Shown here: positions 9,537-18,700 of the stretch, in pieces
Numbering within the stretch: position 1 is the stretch's first letter
How the letters are laid out: the number at the start of each line of letters is the position of its first letter
Translations under genes and position numbers: made by a program
NCBI GenBank assembly: GCA_025965155.1
Contig: JAOPXN010000006.1
Location: 1-49,718, forward strand
DNA from: Propionibacteriaceae bacterium
GTDB taxonomy: Bacteria > Actinomycetota > Actinomycetes > Propionibacteriales > Propionibacteriaceae
DNA: 49,718 nucleotides
Direction: 5' to 3'
The notes under the pieces: generated by a model
What the model saw: only the letters and a program-made list of their open reading frames with translations
Database searches by the model: none
What the model was told of the DNA's origin: nothing

Positions 9537-9542
9537 AGAATA
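9537..9542 (-). promoter_or_regulatory. -10 hexamer for the lipoprotein gene
   Basis: TATTCT on the minus strand is followed by 7 nt and the in-frame GTG at 9529. The geometry fits a leaderless transcript starting at that GTG rather than at the ATG at 9535. Confidence 0.4.
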
Positions 9543-9613
9543 GGTCCGGTGGAACGGAGGGCCCGCCGAGGCTGGTACATTTCTCTTCGGCCCGGAAACG
9601 GGTCGACCGTGTG

Positions 9614-9685
9614 GCCCCCGTAGCTCAGGGGATAGAGCACCGCCCTCCGGAGGCGGGAGCGCAGGTTCGAATCCTGCCGGGGGCG
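9614..9685 (+). tRNA. tRNA-Arg (anticodon CCG)
   Basis: A full cloverleaf is readable: acceptor GCCCCCG/CGGGGGC, D-arm GCTC/GAGC, anticodon stem CCGCC/GGCGG with loop CTCCGGA (anticodon CCG, reading CGG codons), and T-arm GCAGG-TTCGAAT-CCTGC. The CCA end is encoded (9686-9688). In many actinobacteria a tRNA-Arg gene precedes argS-lysA; argS is absent here. Confidence 0.97.
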
Positions 9686-9766
9686 CCACCGACCAGATCA
9701 CGACGTGCCGCGCGGAGCCCCTCGCGGGCGGCCAGGTGATCGCCCTCAGGTCCGTCGCGCACTGAT

Positions 9767-11104
9767 ATGTTCGTGCGGACCTGTCACCGAGCTGGGAGCT
9801 CTTCGTTGTCCACCGAATCATCCTCCGTTCCCCGCCCCGCTCCCGCGTCGCTGCCTCGGCGGGTCACTAGCTGGTACGACCGTCACCGCGGCGGTCGCGC
9901 GGTCGTCGTTGGCTGGGTAGCTTCGCGGGTTTTGATCTTGGTCTTCTTGGCAACGGTGGATCGGATCGTTGTCGGCGACGTCTTCTACTACTGGCGCAAG
10001 ATCGAAGCGATGTTTGACGTCGGCTTGGCCAAGACTCTGAACGAATACCCGACGCCGGTCGCCTGGATTTTGTGGTTACCACACGCAGTCACCGGCGGTT
10101 CGCGGATCGGCTACCTGATCGCCTTCATCGCCTTGATGATGGCCCTCGACGCGGCTTTCACCTTCGTCCTATGGCGAGCCAACGGACGCCGACACGACAC
10201 CTCCATCGACTTCTGGCTGATCTTCGTGATGCTGGTCGGGCCGCTTTCCTACCTGCGGTTCGACATCCTGCCGGCAGTGCTGGCCGGCGGTGCCCTGCTG
10301 GCGGCGCGGCGCAGGCCGTGGGTGGCCGGAGCGCTGACCGGGTTGGGCGCCGCCGTCAAGCTGTGGCCCGCACTGCTGATGCCGGTCCTGCTGACCCACA
10401 AACCGGCCCGCCGTCCGGCCGGCATCGCCTTCGTCGTAGTGGGGTTCGGACTGGCCTTGGTGAGTCTGCTAGCAGGCGGTTGGAGCCGACTCGTGTCTCC
10501 GCTCACCTGGCAGTCCGGCCGCGGCCTGCAGATCGAGTCCATCTGGGCCACGCCACTGATGGTGGCCCGCGCGCTGCAGCCGGACCGCTGGATCGTCGAC
10601 ATGTCGCGGTTCCAGGCGTACGAGATCTTCGGTCCCGGCGTGTCAGCACTGCAACGAGTCAGCGACCTGGCCACAGTTCTCGGCCTTGGAATGATCATCG
10701 CCTTGTGGGTCCGGAGCTTCCATCATCCGCAGCCATCCGCCACCGCGGTCGGCCTGATCATCTTGGCCACGGTGGCGATCATGATCGTCACCAACAAGAC
10801 GCTGAGCCCGCAGTACCTTCTGTGGATGGGCGGCCCAATGGCTGTGCTGCTTCAGCTCCGTCCAGAGCAGCCGCCCGAGCTGCGGCGGCAGACCAACCGG
10901 CTGGCGTGGCAGCTGGTGGCCCTTGCACTGCTGACCCACCTGGTCTATCCGCTCTTCTACGACTCGCTGCTCGGCCGCCACGGCACTGCCGGCATCATCG
11001 CCTCGACGGTCGTCGTCACCGTCCGTAACGTGGCGCTGGTCGCGTTCACCATTGAGGTGTGCCGGATCGCCTGGAGATCGCTTAGGCCTGCTCCCCTGGT
11101 CTGA
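9767..11104 (+). CDS. Polytopic membrane glycosyltransferase, GT87/DUF2029-like
   Basis: The product has 445 residues with roughly ten hydrophobic segments, first at about 47-68. After the first membrane span come VGDVFYYW and NEYPTPVAW in an extracytoplasmic loop, then YLRFDILPAVLAGGALLAARR and GAAVKLWPALLMP, a layout typical of DUF2029/GT87 polyprenyl-phosphate-dependent mannosyltransferases that elongate lipomannan or related glycans outside the membrane. The exact donor and acceptor cannot be read from the sequence. The first ~45 residues are Ser/Pro-rich and not conserved-looking; a TTG at 9806 behind GGGAG could be the true start. It is a single gene, convergent with ngcE. Confidence 0.75.
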   Translation: MFVRTCHRAGSSSLSTESSSVPRPAPASLPRRVTSWYDRHRGGRAVVVGWVASRVLILVFLATVDRIVVGDVFYYWRKIEAMFDVGLAKTLNEYPTPVAWILWLPHAVTGGSRIGYLIAFIALMMALDAAFTFVLWRANGRRHDTSIDFWLIFVMLVGPLSYLRFDILPAVLAGGALLAARRRPWVAGALTGLGAAVKLWPALLMPVLLTHKPARRPAGIAFVVVGFGLALVSLLAGGWSRLVSPLTWQSGRGLQIESIWATPLMVARALQPDRWIVDMSRFQAYEIFGPGVSALQRVSDLATVLGLGMIIALWVRSFHHPQPSATAVGLIILATVAIMIVTNKTLSPQYLLWMGGPMAVLLQLRPEQPPELRRQTNRLAWQLVALALLTHLVYPLFYDSLLGRHGTAGIIASTVVVTVRNVALVAFTIEVCRIAWRSLRPAPLV

Positions 11105-11119
11105 CGGCCAGACCAGGGG
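11093..11119. terminator. Bidirectional hairpin between convergent genes
   Basis: Perfect 11-bp arms (11093-11103 and 11109-11119, CCCCTGGTCTG) with a 5-nt loop. The glycosyltransferase stop codon lies in the first arm and the ngcE-like stop is 40 bp beyond. It has no T-run and probably serves both convergent transcripts. Confidence 0.65.
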
Positions 11120-11159
11120 CGGTTCGATCGGACTTGCTCACTAGCTCGCGGGTCTGTCC

Positions 11160-12599
11160 TCAGGACCGGCTGTACTTCTTGATCTTCGGGTCTGCGGCGA
11201 CCTCATCGCTCGCCTTCTGCATGGCTGCGCAGTACTCCTCGGCGGTGCTGCGGCCGGTGGTCAGGTTGGCCATCTCCCGCTTGCGGGCGTCGTTCAGGGT
11301 GGAGTACCAGGTCGCGTAGTTCAACGAGAAGATGTTCTCCCCCGCCGCCGCCGAGGCGTCGGCGACCGACTTCAAGGCGGTGCTGGGACTGCTCAAGGTC
11401 TTACCAGCGTCCTTGACCGCGGCCAGCGAACCGGTCAGCTCGGCGAACTTGCTGGTGGCGTCCTTGCCAAGCATGATCCGCAGGTACTCCAAGCCGCCCA
11501 GCTTGTTCTTCGACTGCTCACCCACAATGAACGGCTCGCCGGAGCCACCGTTGATCGCCGGATACGGCATCGCGTCGCCCGTGGTCAGCGACGGCGTCGG
11601 CTGGACGACCATGTCGAAACCGTCGGGGACCTTGCCCTTCATCTCGTTCTCCAGCCACGAGCCGCAGGGGATGATCGCCGCCTTGCCGAGCAGCCACTGG
11701 GTCTGCGAGGTGGTGTGGTCCATCCCCTCCGCGCCGTCGAGGATGTAGCCCTCGTCTTGCAGCTGCTGGATCGCCTTGGCCGCTGCCAGCATCGAGTCGT
11801 TGGCCCACCCGTCCGGCTTCAGGTTGTCGATGCCGAGCACGATGTCCCGACCGCCGTGCTTGGTCGCCATCGTCTCGGCAATGGTGGACATGTACTGCGT
11901 GTGCACACCGGTATGGATGAACGGCGCCAGCCCCGAGGACTTGATCTTGTCGCAGAGCGCCAGGAACTCGTCCCACGTCTTAGCAGGCTGCCAGCCCTTA
12001 TCCTTGAACAGCGTGCCGCTGTACCAGAAGCCCCACATCGAGAAGACGTAGCCGAGCTGGCGGAACACACCGTCGTAGGAGCCGCTCTCGACCGCCCCCG
12101 GCAGCAGGATGTCGCGAACCTTCACGTTGGCGTCGTCGATGGTCGGCGCGTCCAGTAGCGGCGTCAGGTCGGCGAGCTGGTTCTGCGCGACCAGGGTTGC
12201 GGTCGGCATCGCGTCGGCGCCGGAGTTGTCGATCACCTCGGGCGGGTTGCCGCCGGCGAAGCGCGGCTGGAGCGTGCTGGCGATCTTGACCGTCGAGGTC
12301 ATCGTCGCCACCTGCCCGCCGGCCCACGCGTTGTACAGCCCGACATGCTCGGTGCCGTACTGGTCGCCGTAGCCGCCGTTGAAGATGACCACCTCCAGTG
12401 CAGCCGACTTGTCCACCCCCAACGGGTTGTCCGCGGTCTTCTCACCGCCGCCGTTGCTGGAGCTCTCACCGGAGGCGGTGCCACCGGCCGCGCAGGCCCC
12501 CAGGGCACCTGTCCCCACCAGCGCCGCACCGGCTGCCGCGGACTTGATCACCGTCCGTCGGGTGACGCCGGGCAGGAGGTTGCGAACTCGTTCGCTCAT
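11160..12599 (-). CDS. ngcE: Carbohydrate ABC transporter substrate-binding lipoprotein, NgcE-like
   Basis: This 479-residue protein is an extracellular solute-binding protein of the family-1 sugar type. The N-terminus has a twin arginine (R14 R15, TRRTVIKS), a hydrophobic stretch and a lipobox GALGAC (Cys36), so it is probably Tat-exported and lipid-anchored. Motifs such as VIFNGGYGDQYGTEHV and NPPEVIDNSGADAM resemble NgcE, the N-acetylglucosamine/chitobiose-binding protein of Streptomyces; the adjacent sugar-kinase gene supports an amino-sugar ligand. It is followed on the minus strand by nothing co-directional; upstream are the two permeases. An AAAGGAC sequence precedes the ATG. Confidence 0.8.
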   Translation of the reverse strand: MSERVRNLLPGVTRRTVIKSAAAGAALVGTGALGACAAGGTASGESSSNGGGEKTADNPLGVDKSAALEVVIFNGGYGDQYGTEHVGLYNAWAGGQVATMTSTVKIASTLQPRFAGGNPPEVIDNSGADAMPTATLVAQNQLADLTPLLDAPTIDDANVKVRDILLPGAVESGSYDGVFRQLGYVFSMWGFWYSGTLFKDKGWQPAKTWDEFLALCDKIKSSGLAPFIHTGVHTQYMSTIAETMATKHGGRDIVLGIDNLKPDGWANDSMLAAAKAIQQLQDEGYILDGAEGMDHTTSQTQWLLGKAAIIPCGSWLENEMKGKVPDGFDMVVQPTPSLTTGDAMPYPAINGGSGEPFIVGEQSKNKLGGLEYLRIMLGKDATSKFAELTGSLAAVKDAGKTLSSPSTALKSVADASAAAGENIFSLNYATWYSTLNDARKREMANLTTGRSTAEEYCAAMQKASDEVAADPKIKKYSRS

Positions 12600-12698
12600 C
12601 AGGGCCTTGTCCTTTCGTTGGTGACTCTACGGGTCTTGGGTAGCTCTGCGGGTCTGCGGGCGCTAGTGGGCAGGTGGTGGTTGTGCGGTGCGGGAGGG

Positions 12699-13595
12699 CT
12701 ACTTGAGCGCACCGGCAGTCATTCCCGACTGGATCTGCTTCTGGAAGAGGAGATAGAGGATCAGCACCGGCGCCATGCCGATGATCAAGCCGGCGAACAG
12801 ACCGGAGAAGTCCGAAGCGTAACCAGCGTCGGCGGCCATCTTCGCCAGTCCCTGCGTCACGACGTACTTGTTCGGATCCTCGTTGTTCAAGAAGAGCGGG
12901 AGCAGGTACTGGTTCCACATACCCAGTGCGTTGAAGATACCGATGCTGATGATGCCCGGCCGTGCCATCGGCACCATCACGTAGAAGAAGGTACGGAAGT
13001 GGCCGGCTCCGTCGATGAAGGACGCCTCGCTGATCTCTTTCGGTAACGTGGCGAAGAAGCCACTGAGGAAGAAAACCGTGAACGGCATCGCGTACGCGAC
13101 GTAGACGGCGATCATCCCGTGGTAGGTGTTCAGCACGCCCAGCTGTTTCATCACGCCGAACAGCGGCACTACCGCCAGGAAGATCGGCACCGCCATCGCC
13201 CCGATGAAGGCATAGTTCAGGACCGTCTTGCCGGGGAAGTCGTAGCGCGCCAGGCCGTAGGACATCATCGACCCCAGCACCATCACGATCACCACGGCAC
13301 AGGCGACGATCAGGAATGAGTTGAAGAAGTACTGGGAGAAGTTCGCATCCGTCCAGGCGCGCGCGTAGTTGTCGAACCGCAGCATGGCCGGCGGCTTCCA
13401 GGAGTCGACGAAGATCTCGTTGTCCGACTTCACCGACGACATCAGCACCCACAGGATCGGCAGGCCGGTGATGATGGACCAGCCGATCAGGAAGAAGTGC
13501 GTGAAGATGCTCAGACCGTGCTCGCCGCTCCTTCTGGGCGCCGTCTCCACCCAGTGTGCTATCTCCCGGCCTGGGGCCGGCGCGGTGAGCGTCAC
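12699..13595 (-). CDS. ngcG: Carbohydrate ABC transporter permease, NgcG-like
   Basis: The product has 298 residues and six predicted membrane spans, and is a MalG-type permease. The EAA loop that docks the ATPase reads EISEASFIDGAGHFRTFFYVMVPMARPG (around the middle third). The frame is open for another 97 codons upstream, but that extension is an Arg/His-rich shadow of the preceding gene; the GTG at 13595 overlaps the ngcF stop (GTGA) and is the natural start. No ATPase is encoded nearby; in Streptomyces such importers share the MsiK ATPase encoded elsewhere, which is likely here too. Confidence 0.88.
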   Translation of the reverse strand: MTLTAPAPGREIAHWVETAPRRSGEHGLSIFTHFFLIGWSIITGLPILWVLMSSVKSDNEIFVDSWKPPAMLRFDNYARAWTDANFSQYFFNSFLIVACAVVIVMVLGSMMSYGLARYDFPGKTVLNYAFIGAMAVPIFLAVVPLFGVMKQLGVLNTYHGMIAVYVAYAMPFTVFFLSGFFATLPKEISEASFIDGAGHFRTFFYVMVPMARPGIISIGIFNALGMWNQYLLPLFLNNEDPNKYVVTQGLAKMAADAGYASDFSGLFAGLIIGMAPVLILYLLFQKQIQSGMTAGALK

Positions 13596-14515
13596 ATCTC
13601 CACCTGTTCTCGCCTGGTCGCCCGCAGGGTGAGCGCGGCCAGGACCACGGTGATGAGGAACAGCACGACGCCCTGGGCGGTCGCGTACCCGAACTGACCC
13701 TGTTCCTTGAAGTTCTTGTAGATCGACAGCGCCATCACCGTCGTAGTCTCGTTGGGCCCGCCGGGCCCGATGGTCATGAGCTGCACGATGGCGAACGCAT
13801 CCAGCGCGGCGATACCGAGGTAGATGAACGCGACCGTCAACGAGTTCCGCAGCAGCGGGAACGTCACCATCCGGAACGACTGCCACCGGCTGGCCTTGTC
13901 GATCGCCGCCGCTTCGAGCAGCTCACGCGGGATGGATGACATGGCAGCGGAGAAGTACACCATGTAGAAGCCGACGTTCATCCAGACCATCACGACGACG
14001 ACGGTGGCCAGCGCGGTGTTGGGGTCAGCCAGCCAGGATGGTGGACGCTCGTAGCCGAGCAGCCGGAGCAGCGCGTTCAACAGTCCCTGGGGCTGGAAGA
14101 TCTGCTGGAACATGATGCCGAGTGCGGCTACCGAGATCACCTGGGGCACGAAAAAGAGAATCCGGTAGAAGGTTGCGCCCGGAACGCCCCGGATCTGCCC
14201 GCCTTTGGTGCTTCCGGACAGGTTCAGCATGGTGGCGAAGAACAACGCGATCGCGATGGTGGCAGCAGGCACGACGACCAGCAAGATCAGGTTGTTGCGC
14301 AGCCCCGCCCAGAAGAACCGGTCGGGCGAACCGATAATGCCGAACAGGTACTCGAAGTTCTGCAGACCGACGAAGTTGTACGTGGTCGTGTACCCGGTCC
14401 AGTCGGTCAGCGCCAGGTAGAAAGCCTGGATGTAAGGGGAGATGACGAACACGACGAAGATCACCATCGGAACGATCATGGTGGCGACCAGGAACGGGTA
14501 CTTGCCGCGATTCAC
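13592..14515 (-). CDS. ngcF: Carbohydrate ABC transporter permease, NgcF-like
   Basis: The product has 307 residues and six predicted spans, MalF-type, with an EAA loop around RELLEAAAIDKASRWQSFRMV. The start is GTG 14515, preceded by GGAGAGAG at good spacing; the frame continues 36 codons upstream into non-conserved Arg/Ser-rich sequence that lies in the intergenic region. It is the first gene of ngcF-ngcG-ngcE and is divergent from the kinase gene across a 136-bp gap. Confidence 0.88.
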   Translation of the reverse strand: MNRGKYPFLVATMIVPMVIFVVFVISPYIQAFYLALTDWTGYTTTYNFVGLQNFEYLFGIIGSPDRFFWAGLRNNLILLVVVPAATIAIALFFATMLNLSGSTKGGQIRGVPGATFYRILFFVPQVISVAALGIMFQQIFQPQGLLNALLRLLGYERPPSWLADPNTALATVVVVMVWMNVGFYMVYFSAAMSSIPRELLEAAAIDKASRWQSFRMVTFPLLRNSLTVAFIYLGIAALDAFAIVQLMTIGPGGPNETTTVMALSIYKNFKEQGQFGYATAQGVVLFLITVVLAALTLRATRREQVEM

Positions 14516-14585
14516 ACACTCTCTCCTCACTCCTCGCCGGCGGGCACGTCCGGCTGAGCACGAGTGCCAGTGTGCGGCCGAGAGC

Positions 14586-14599
14586 TCAGTAGATACTGA
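14586..14599. promoter_or_regulatory. Palindrome, candidate operator
   Basis: TCAGTA-GA-TACTGA is a perfect 6+6 inverted repeat in the 136-bp gap between ngcF and the kinase gene, 53 bp before the kinase ATG. It is a plausible site for a dimeric repressor controlling both divergent transcripts. It does not match the DasR consensus. Confidence 0.4.
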
Positions 14600-14651
14600 A
14601 TGCACCGACGCCAGACGCCACAAGAACTCGTTCAGCTAACCGAAGGGTGCC

Positions 14652-15602
14652 ATGGAAGGCTTTGTAATCGGTGCAGACATCGGCGGTACGTCCACGCGTG
14701 TCGCCGTCTGCAACCTAACCGGCGCGGTGCTGGGCAGCGCTATCGGGGGGCCCGGCAACCCGAACTCCGTCGGACTTGACGGCTCAGCCGGACAGATCCG
14801 GCACACCATCCTCGATGCCTGGGCCGATGCCGGCCTGCCGGCCGGCTCGCTTGGGGCGGTCCGCAAGGTGGTGATCGGGCTGGCCGGCGGCAGCCGGGCG
14901 GCCGACACGGCGGGCTTCCTCCGCGCTGCCGTACCGTCGGAGGTCCAGGTCGCCCCTGCGCTGGTGTCCGACCTGGCCGTCGCGTTCTGTTCGGCGACGC
15001 CTGCTACGGAGGGCTATGTGCTCGTGGCCGGCACCGGCGCAGTGGCCGGACGGGTCGTGGGTGACGACCTCTGCGAGCGCCGGGACGGGTGGGGTTGGCT
15101 GCTCGGCGACGACGGCTCCGGCTTCTGGCTGGGCCGGGCCGCGGTCAGGTCCACTCTGGCTGGTCTGGAGCAGAACCAGCTGCTGGGTCCGCTGGGCGCT
15201 GCCGTCTTGGAGCTGGCCGGTTGTGCCGACCAGGTGGAGCTGCTGCGAGCCTGCTACTCCCGGCCGCCGGCGTGGCTGGCCCAGTTCTCCACCTTGGTGA
15301 GCCAACACGCAGCAACCGACCCAGCGGCCGCACGGATTGCGGCTGAGGCAGTCCGGCTGCTCCGCGGCACCCTGATGGGCCTGGAGCCGTGCCCGCACCA
15401 GCCGGTGGTGCTTGCCGGGTCGGTGCTGACCCAGCCGGGTCCGGTGTCGGACTCCCTCCGGGCCCAGATCGAGCGGGAGCTGCCCAACCCCATCCTGACG
15501 TCGGGGTCCGGACTGGTCGGTGCGTTGTGGATGGGTCTGCGCGGTCTCGGCAGCGCTCCGACGCTGCACCCGCGACTGGCCGGCGATGGCCGGCTTGCAT
15601 GA
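14652..15602 (+). CDS. BadF/BadG-type ATPase, probable N-acetylglucosamine kinase
   Basis: The 316-residue protein has the sugar-kinase/ASKHA fold: phosphate-1 loop DIGGTSTR (9-16), phosphate-2 region VLVAGTGAVAG, GWGWLLGDDGSGFWLGR, and the adenosine-binding LAGSVL followed by SGSGLVGALWMGL. These are the signatures of the eukaryote-like N-acetylglucosamine kinases in the BadF/BadG/BcrA/BcrD family. Divergence from the NgcEFG-like importer suggests it phosphorylates imported N-acetylglucosamine (or a related amino sugar) in the cytoplasm. The ATG is preceded by CGAAGGG. kgd follows 197 bp downstream in the same direction; a short GAGACG/CGTCTC hairpin lies in that gap at 15661-15675. Confidence 0.82.
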   Translation: MEGFVIGADIGGTSTRVAVCNLTGAVLGSAIGGPGNPNSVGLDGSAGQIRHTILDAWADAGLPAGSLGAVRKVVIGLAGGSRAADTAGFLRAAVPSEVQVAPALVSDLAVAFCSATPATEGYVLVAGTGAVAGRVVGDDLCERRDGWGWLLGDDGSGFWLGRAAVRSTLAGLEQNQLLGPLGAAVLELAGCADQVELLRACYSRPPAWLAQFSTLVSQHAATDPAAARIAAEAVRLLRGTLMGLEPCPHQPVVLAGSVLTQPGPVSDSLRAQIERELPNPILTSGSGLVGALWMGLRGLGSAPTLHPRLAGDGRLA

Positions 15603-15750
15603 GGCGGATGCGGAGGCACGGCTAGCGGAGGAAGCGCAGGTCCGGGACAACGGCGCCAATGAGACGATCCGTCTCGCTGACCGACACAGCGACCTAGTAT
15701 CCGACCAGTCGAGATCTGGTCTGCCATCTTGGGTAACCTGGCAAGTAAGG

Positions 15751-15778
15751 CTGGCAAGGAATTGCCGAGCACTAAAAT
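15751..15778 (+). promoter_or_regulatory. Candidate kgd promoter
   Basis: CTGGCA (15751-15756), a 16-nt spacer and TAAAAT (15773-15778) resemble a housekeeping promoter. Transcription would start about 15 nt before the kgd GTG. Confidence 0.35.
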
Positions 15779-15799
15779 ACGCAACGGAAGAAGGCGACT

Positions 15800-18700
15800 G
15801 TGGCACCCGCGCCCGACCAATCCACCGGAACAGCTAGCTCCGCGTCGGCGACAACGGACTCCCCCACCGATTTCGGCGCCAACGACTGGCTGCTGGAGGA
15901 GATGCACGACCAGTACACCGAGGACCCAAACTCGGTGGACCCCAGCTGGCGGGAGTACTTCGCCAGCCACCCCGACCGCGGAGCCGGCGACCAGAACGCC
16001 GGCACGACCTCGGCTGCACCCAAGCCAGCATCGGCGGCACAGAACGGTCCCTCCCCCGCGTCAGGTCGCCCTTCGCCCGCCCCGGCCAAGCCGCAGGGCT
16101 CCACGCCCAAGACAACGGCGGCGCCTGCGCCTGCCCCCAACCAGACCGCACCCGCCTCTGCCAGCCCCCGGCCCTCGTCCCCGAGCCGGCCCGCGTCCTC
16201 GGTCGAGCGGCCCAACCAAGTGAAGGATGCCCGGCCGAGCAAGCCGGGCGCCGAAGGCGGACTGCCGGCCGACCCTCCGAACCCGTCCCACCGCCCCGAC
16301 GTGGCGCTGGAGGAGCCGGTGAAGGTGCCGCTGCGTGGTGCACCGGCCCGGACCGCGAAGAACATGGACCTGTCGCTGGCCGTACCGACCGCGACGAGTG
16401 TCCGGTCGTTGCCGGTGAAGCTGCTGATCGACCAGCGGATCGTCATCAACAACCACCTTCGCCGCGCTCGCGGTGGCAAGGTGTCCTACACGCACCTGAT
16501 CGGCTATGCCATGGTGCAGGCGCTCAAGTCGGTGCCGGCCATGAACAACGGCTACGACGTGGTGGACGGCAAGCCGACCATGGTGGTGCCGCAGCACGTC
16601 AACCTGGGGCTGGCCATCGACCTGCCCAAGGAGGACGGCACCAGGCAGCTGCTGGTCCCCAGCATCAAGAACTGCGAGTCCCTCGACTTCGCCCAGTTCT
16701 GGGCCGCCTATGAAGAGGTGGTTCGCCGGGCACGCGGTGGCAAGCTCACCGTCGAGGACTTCGCCGGCACGACCATCACGCTGACCAACCCCGGCACCAT
16801 CGGCACGAACCATTCGGTGCCCCGGCTGATGCAGGGTCAGGGATGCATCATTGGTGTCGGGTCGATGGACTACCCGCCCGAGTTCCAGGGGTCCGACCCG
16901 GACCGGCTGAGCGAGATGAGCGTCTCCAAGGTGATGACGCTGACCTCGACCTACGACCACCGGGTGATCCAGGGTGCCCAGTCGGGCCAGTACCTGGCCA
17001 AGCTGCACGCACTGCTGCTCGGTGAGGACGGCTTCTACGACGACATCTTCAGCTCACTGCGGATCCCGTACGAGCCGATCCGCTGGGCGCAGGACGTCAG
17101 CGCCAACCACGAGGACCAGGTCTCCAAGCAGGCGCGCGTCTTCGAGCTGATCAACGCCTACCGGGTGCGCGGTCACCTGATGGCCGATATCGACCCGCTG
17201 GAGTATCGCCAGCGCAGCCACCACGACCTCGATGTGCAGAGCCACAGCCTCACCCTGTGGGACCTTGACCGCGAGTTCGCCACCGGCTCTTTTGCCGGCG
17301 GCCAGGGCCTGATGAAGATGCGCAAGATCCTGGGAATCCTGCGGGACTCCTACTGTCGCACCATCGGCATCGAGTACATGCACATCCAGGAGCCGACGCA
17401 GCGCAAGTGGATCCAGGACCGGGTGGAGCGGCCGCACGAGTCACTGCCGCGGGAAGAGCACCTACGGATCCTGGACAAGCTCAACGAGGCGGAGATCTTC
17501 GAGACGTTCCTGCAGACCAAGTTTGTCGGTCAGAAGCGGTTCAGCCTTGAGGGCGGCGAGTCCGCCATCGCACTGCTGGACGAGATCTGTGAGCAGGCCG
17601 CCGACGCAGGGCTGGAAGAGGTCTGCATCGGGATGCCGCACCGTGGCCGGCTGAACGTGCTGGCCAACATCGTCGGGAAGTCCTACGCCCAGATCTTCAA
17701 GGAGTTCGAGGGCAACATCGACCCGCGCACGGTCCAGGGCTCCGGTGACGTCAAGTACCACCTCGGCGCCGAGGGCAAGTTCACGGCGCTCAACGGGGCC
17801 ACCATCAAGACGTCCGTTGCGGCCAACCCCAGCCACCTGGAAGCGGTCAACCCGGTGCTGGAAGGCATCGCCCGGGCCAAGGAGGACATCCTGGACCGCG
17901 GCAACGAGTTCCCGGTGCTGCCGCTGCTGATGCACGGTGACGCCGCGTTCGCCGGCCAGGGTGTGGTGGCCGAGACACTGAACCTGTCTCAGCTGCGCGG
18001 ATACCGGACCGGTGGCACCATCCACGTCATCGTGAACAACCAGGTCGGGTTCACCACGTCCCCGACGGAGTCCCGCTCCTCGATGTACTCCACCGACGTG
18101 GCCCGCATGGTCCAGGCACCGATCTTCCACGTCAACGGCGACGATCCGGAGGCCTGCATCAGGGTCGCTCGACTGGCCTTCGCCTTCCGGCAGGCGTTCA
18201 ACAAGGACGTCGTCATCGACCTTGTCTGCTACCGGCGCCGCGGCCATAACGAGGGTGACGACCCGAGCTTCACCCAGCCCAAGATGTATGACCTGATCGA
18301 GAAGAAGCGCTCCACCCGCAAGCTCTACACCGAGGCGCTGATCGGCCGTGGCGACATCTCGATCGAGGACGCCGAGGCAGTGATGAGCAAGTTCCAGCAG
18401 CGCCTGGAGAGTGTCTTCCGTGAGGTGCGCGCCGCGTCCACTCCGTCGGAGGAGCTTCCGTACCGCCGGGTGCCGGAGTACCCAAGCAAGTCGGCCGCCG
18501 GGCACGGCACTGCCATCTCGATGGAGACGATGAAGCAGATTGCCGACGCTCACACCAACGTGCCGGAGGGATTCACCGTCCACCCGAAGGTGCTGCCGCA
18601 GCTGCAGCGGCGTGCCGCGTCGATCACCCAGGGCCCGATCGACTGGGCCACCGGGGAGATCCTGGCGATCGGTTCACTGCTGGTCGAAGGCCGACCGGTC

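Noticed and set aside
12699-13886. Extended start for the NgcG-like permease (and likewise 42391-43626 for the OppC-like permease)
   Set aside because: The extra N-terminal residues are out-of-frame translations of the upstream permease gene; the GTGA overlaps give natural starts.
14516-14651. DasR (dre) site in the ngcF/kinase gap
   Set aside because: No sequence close to the ACTGGTCTAGACCAGT-like consensus was found.
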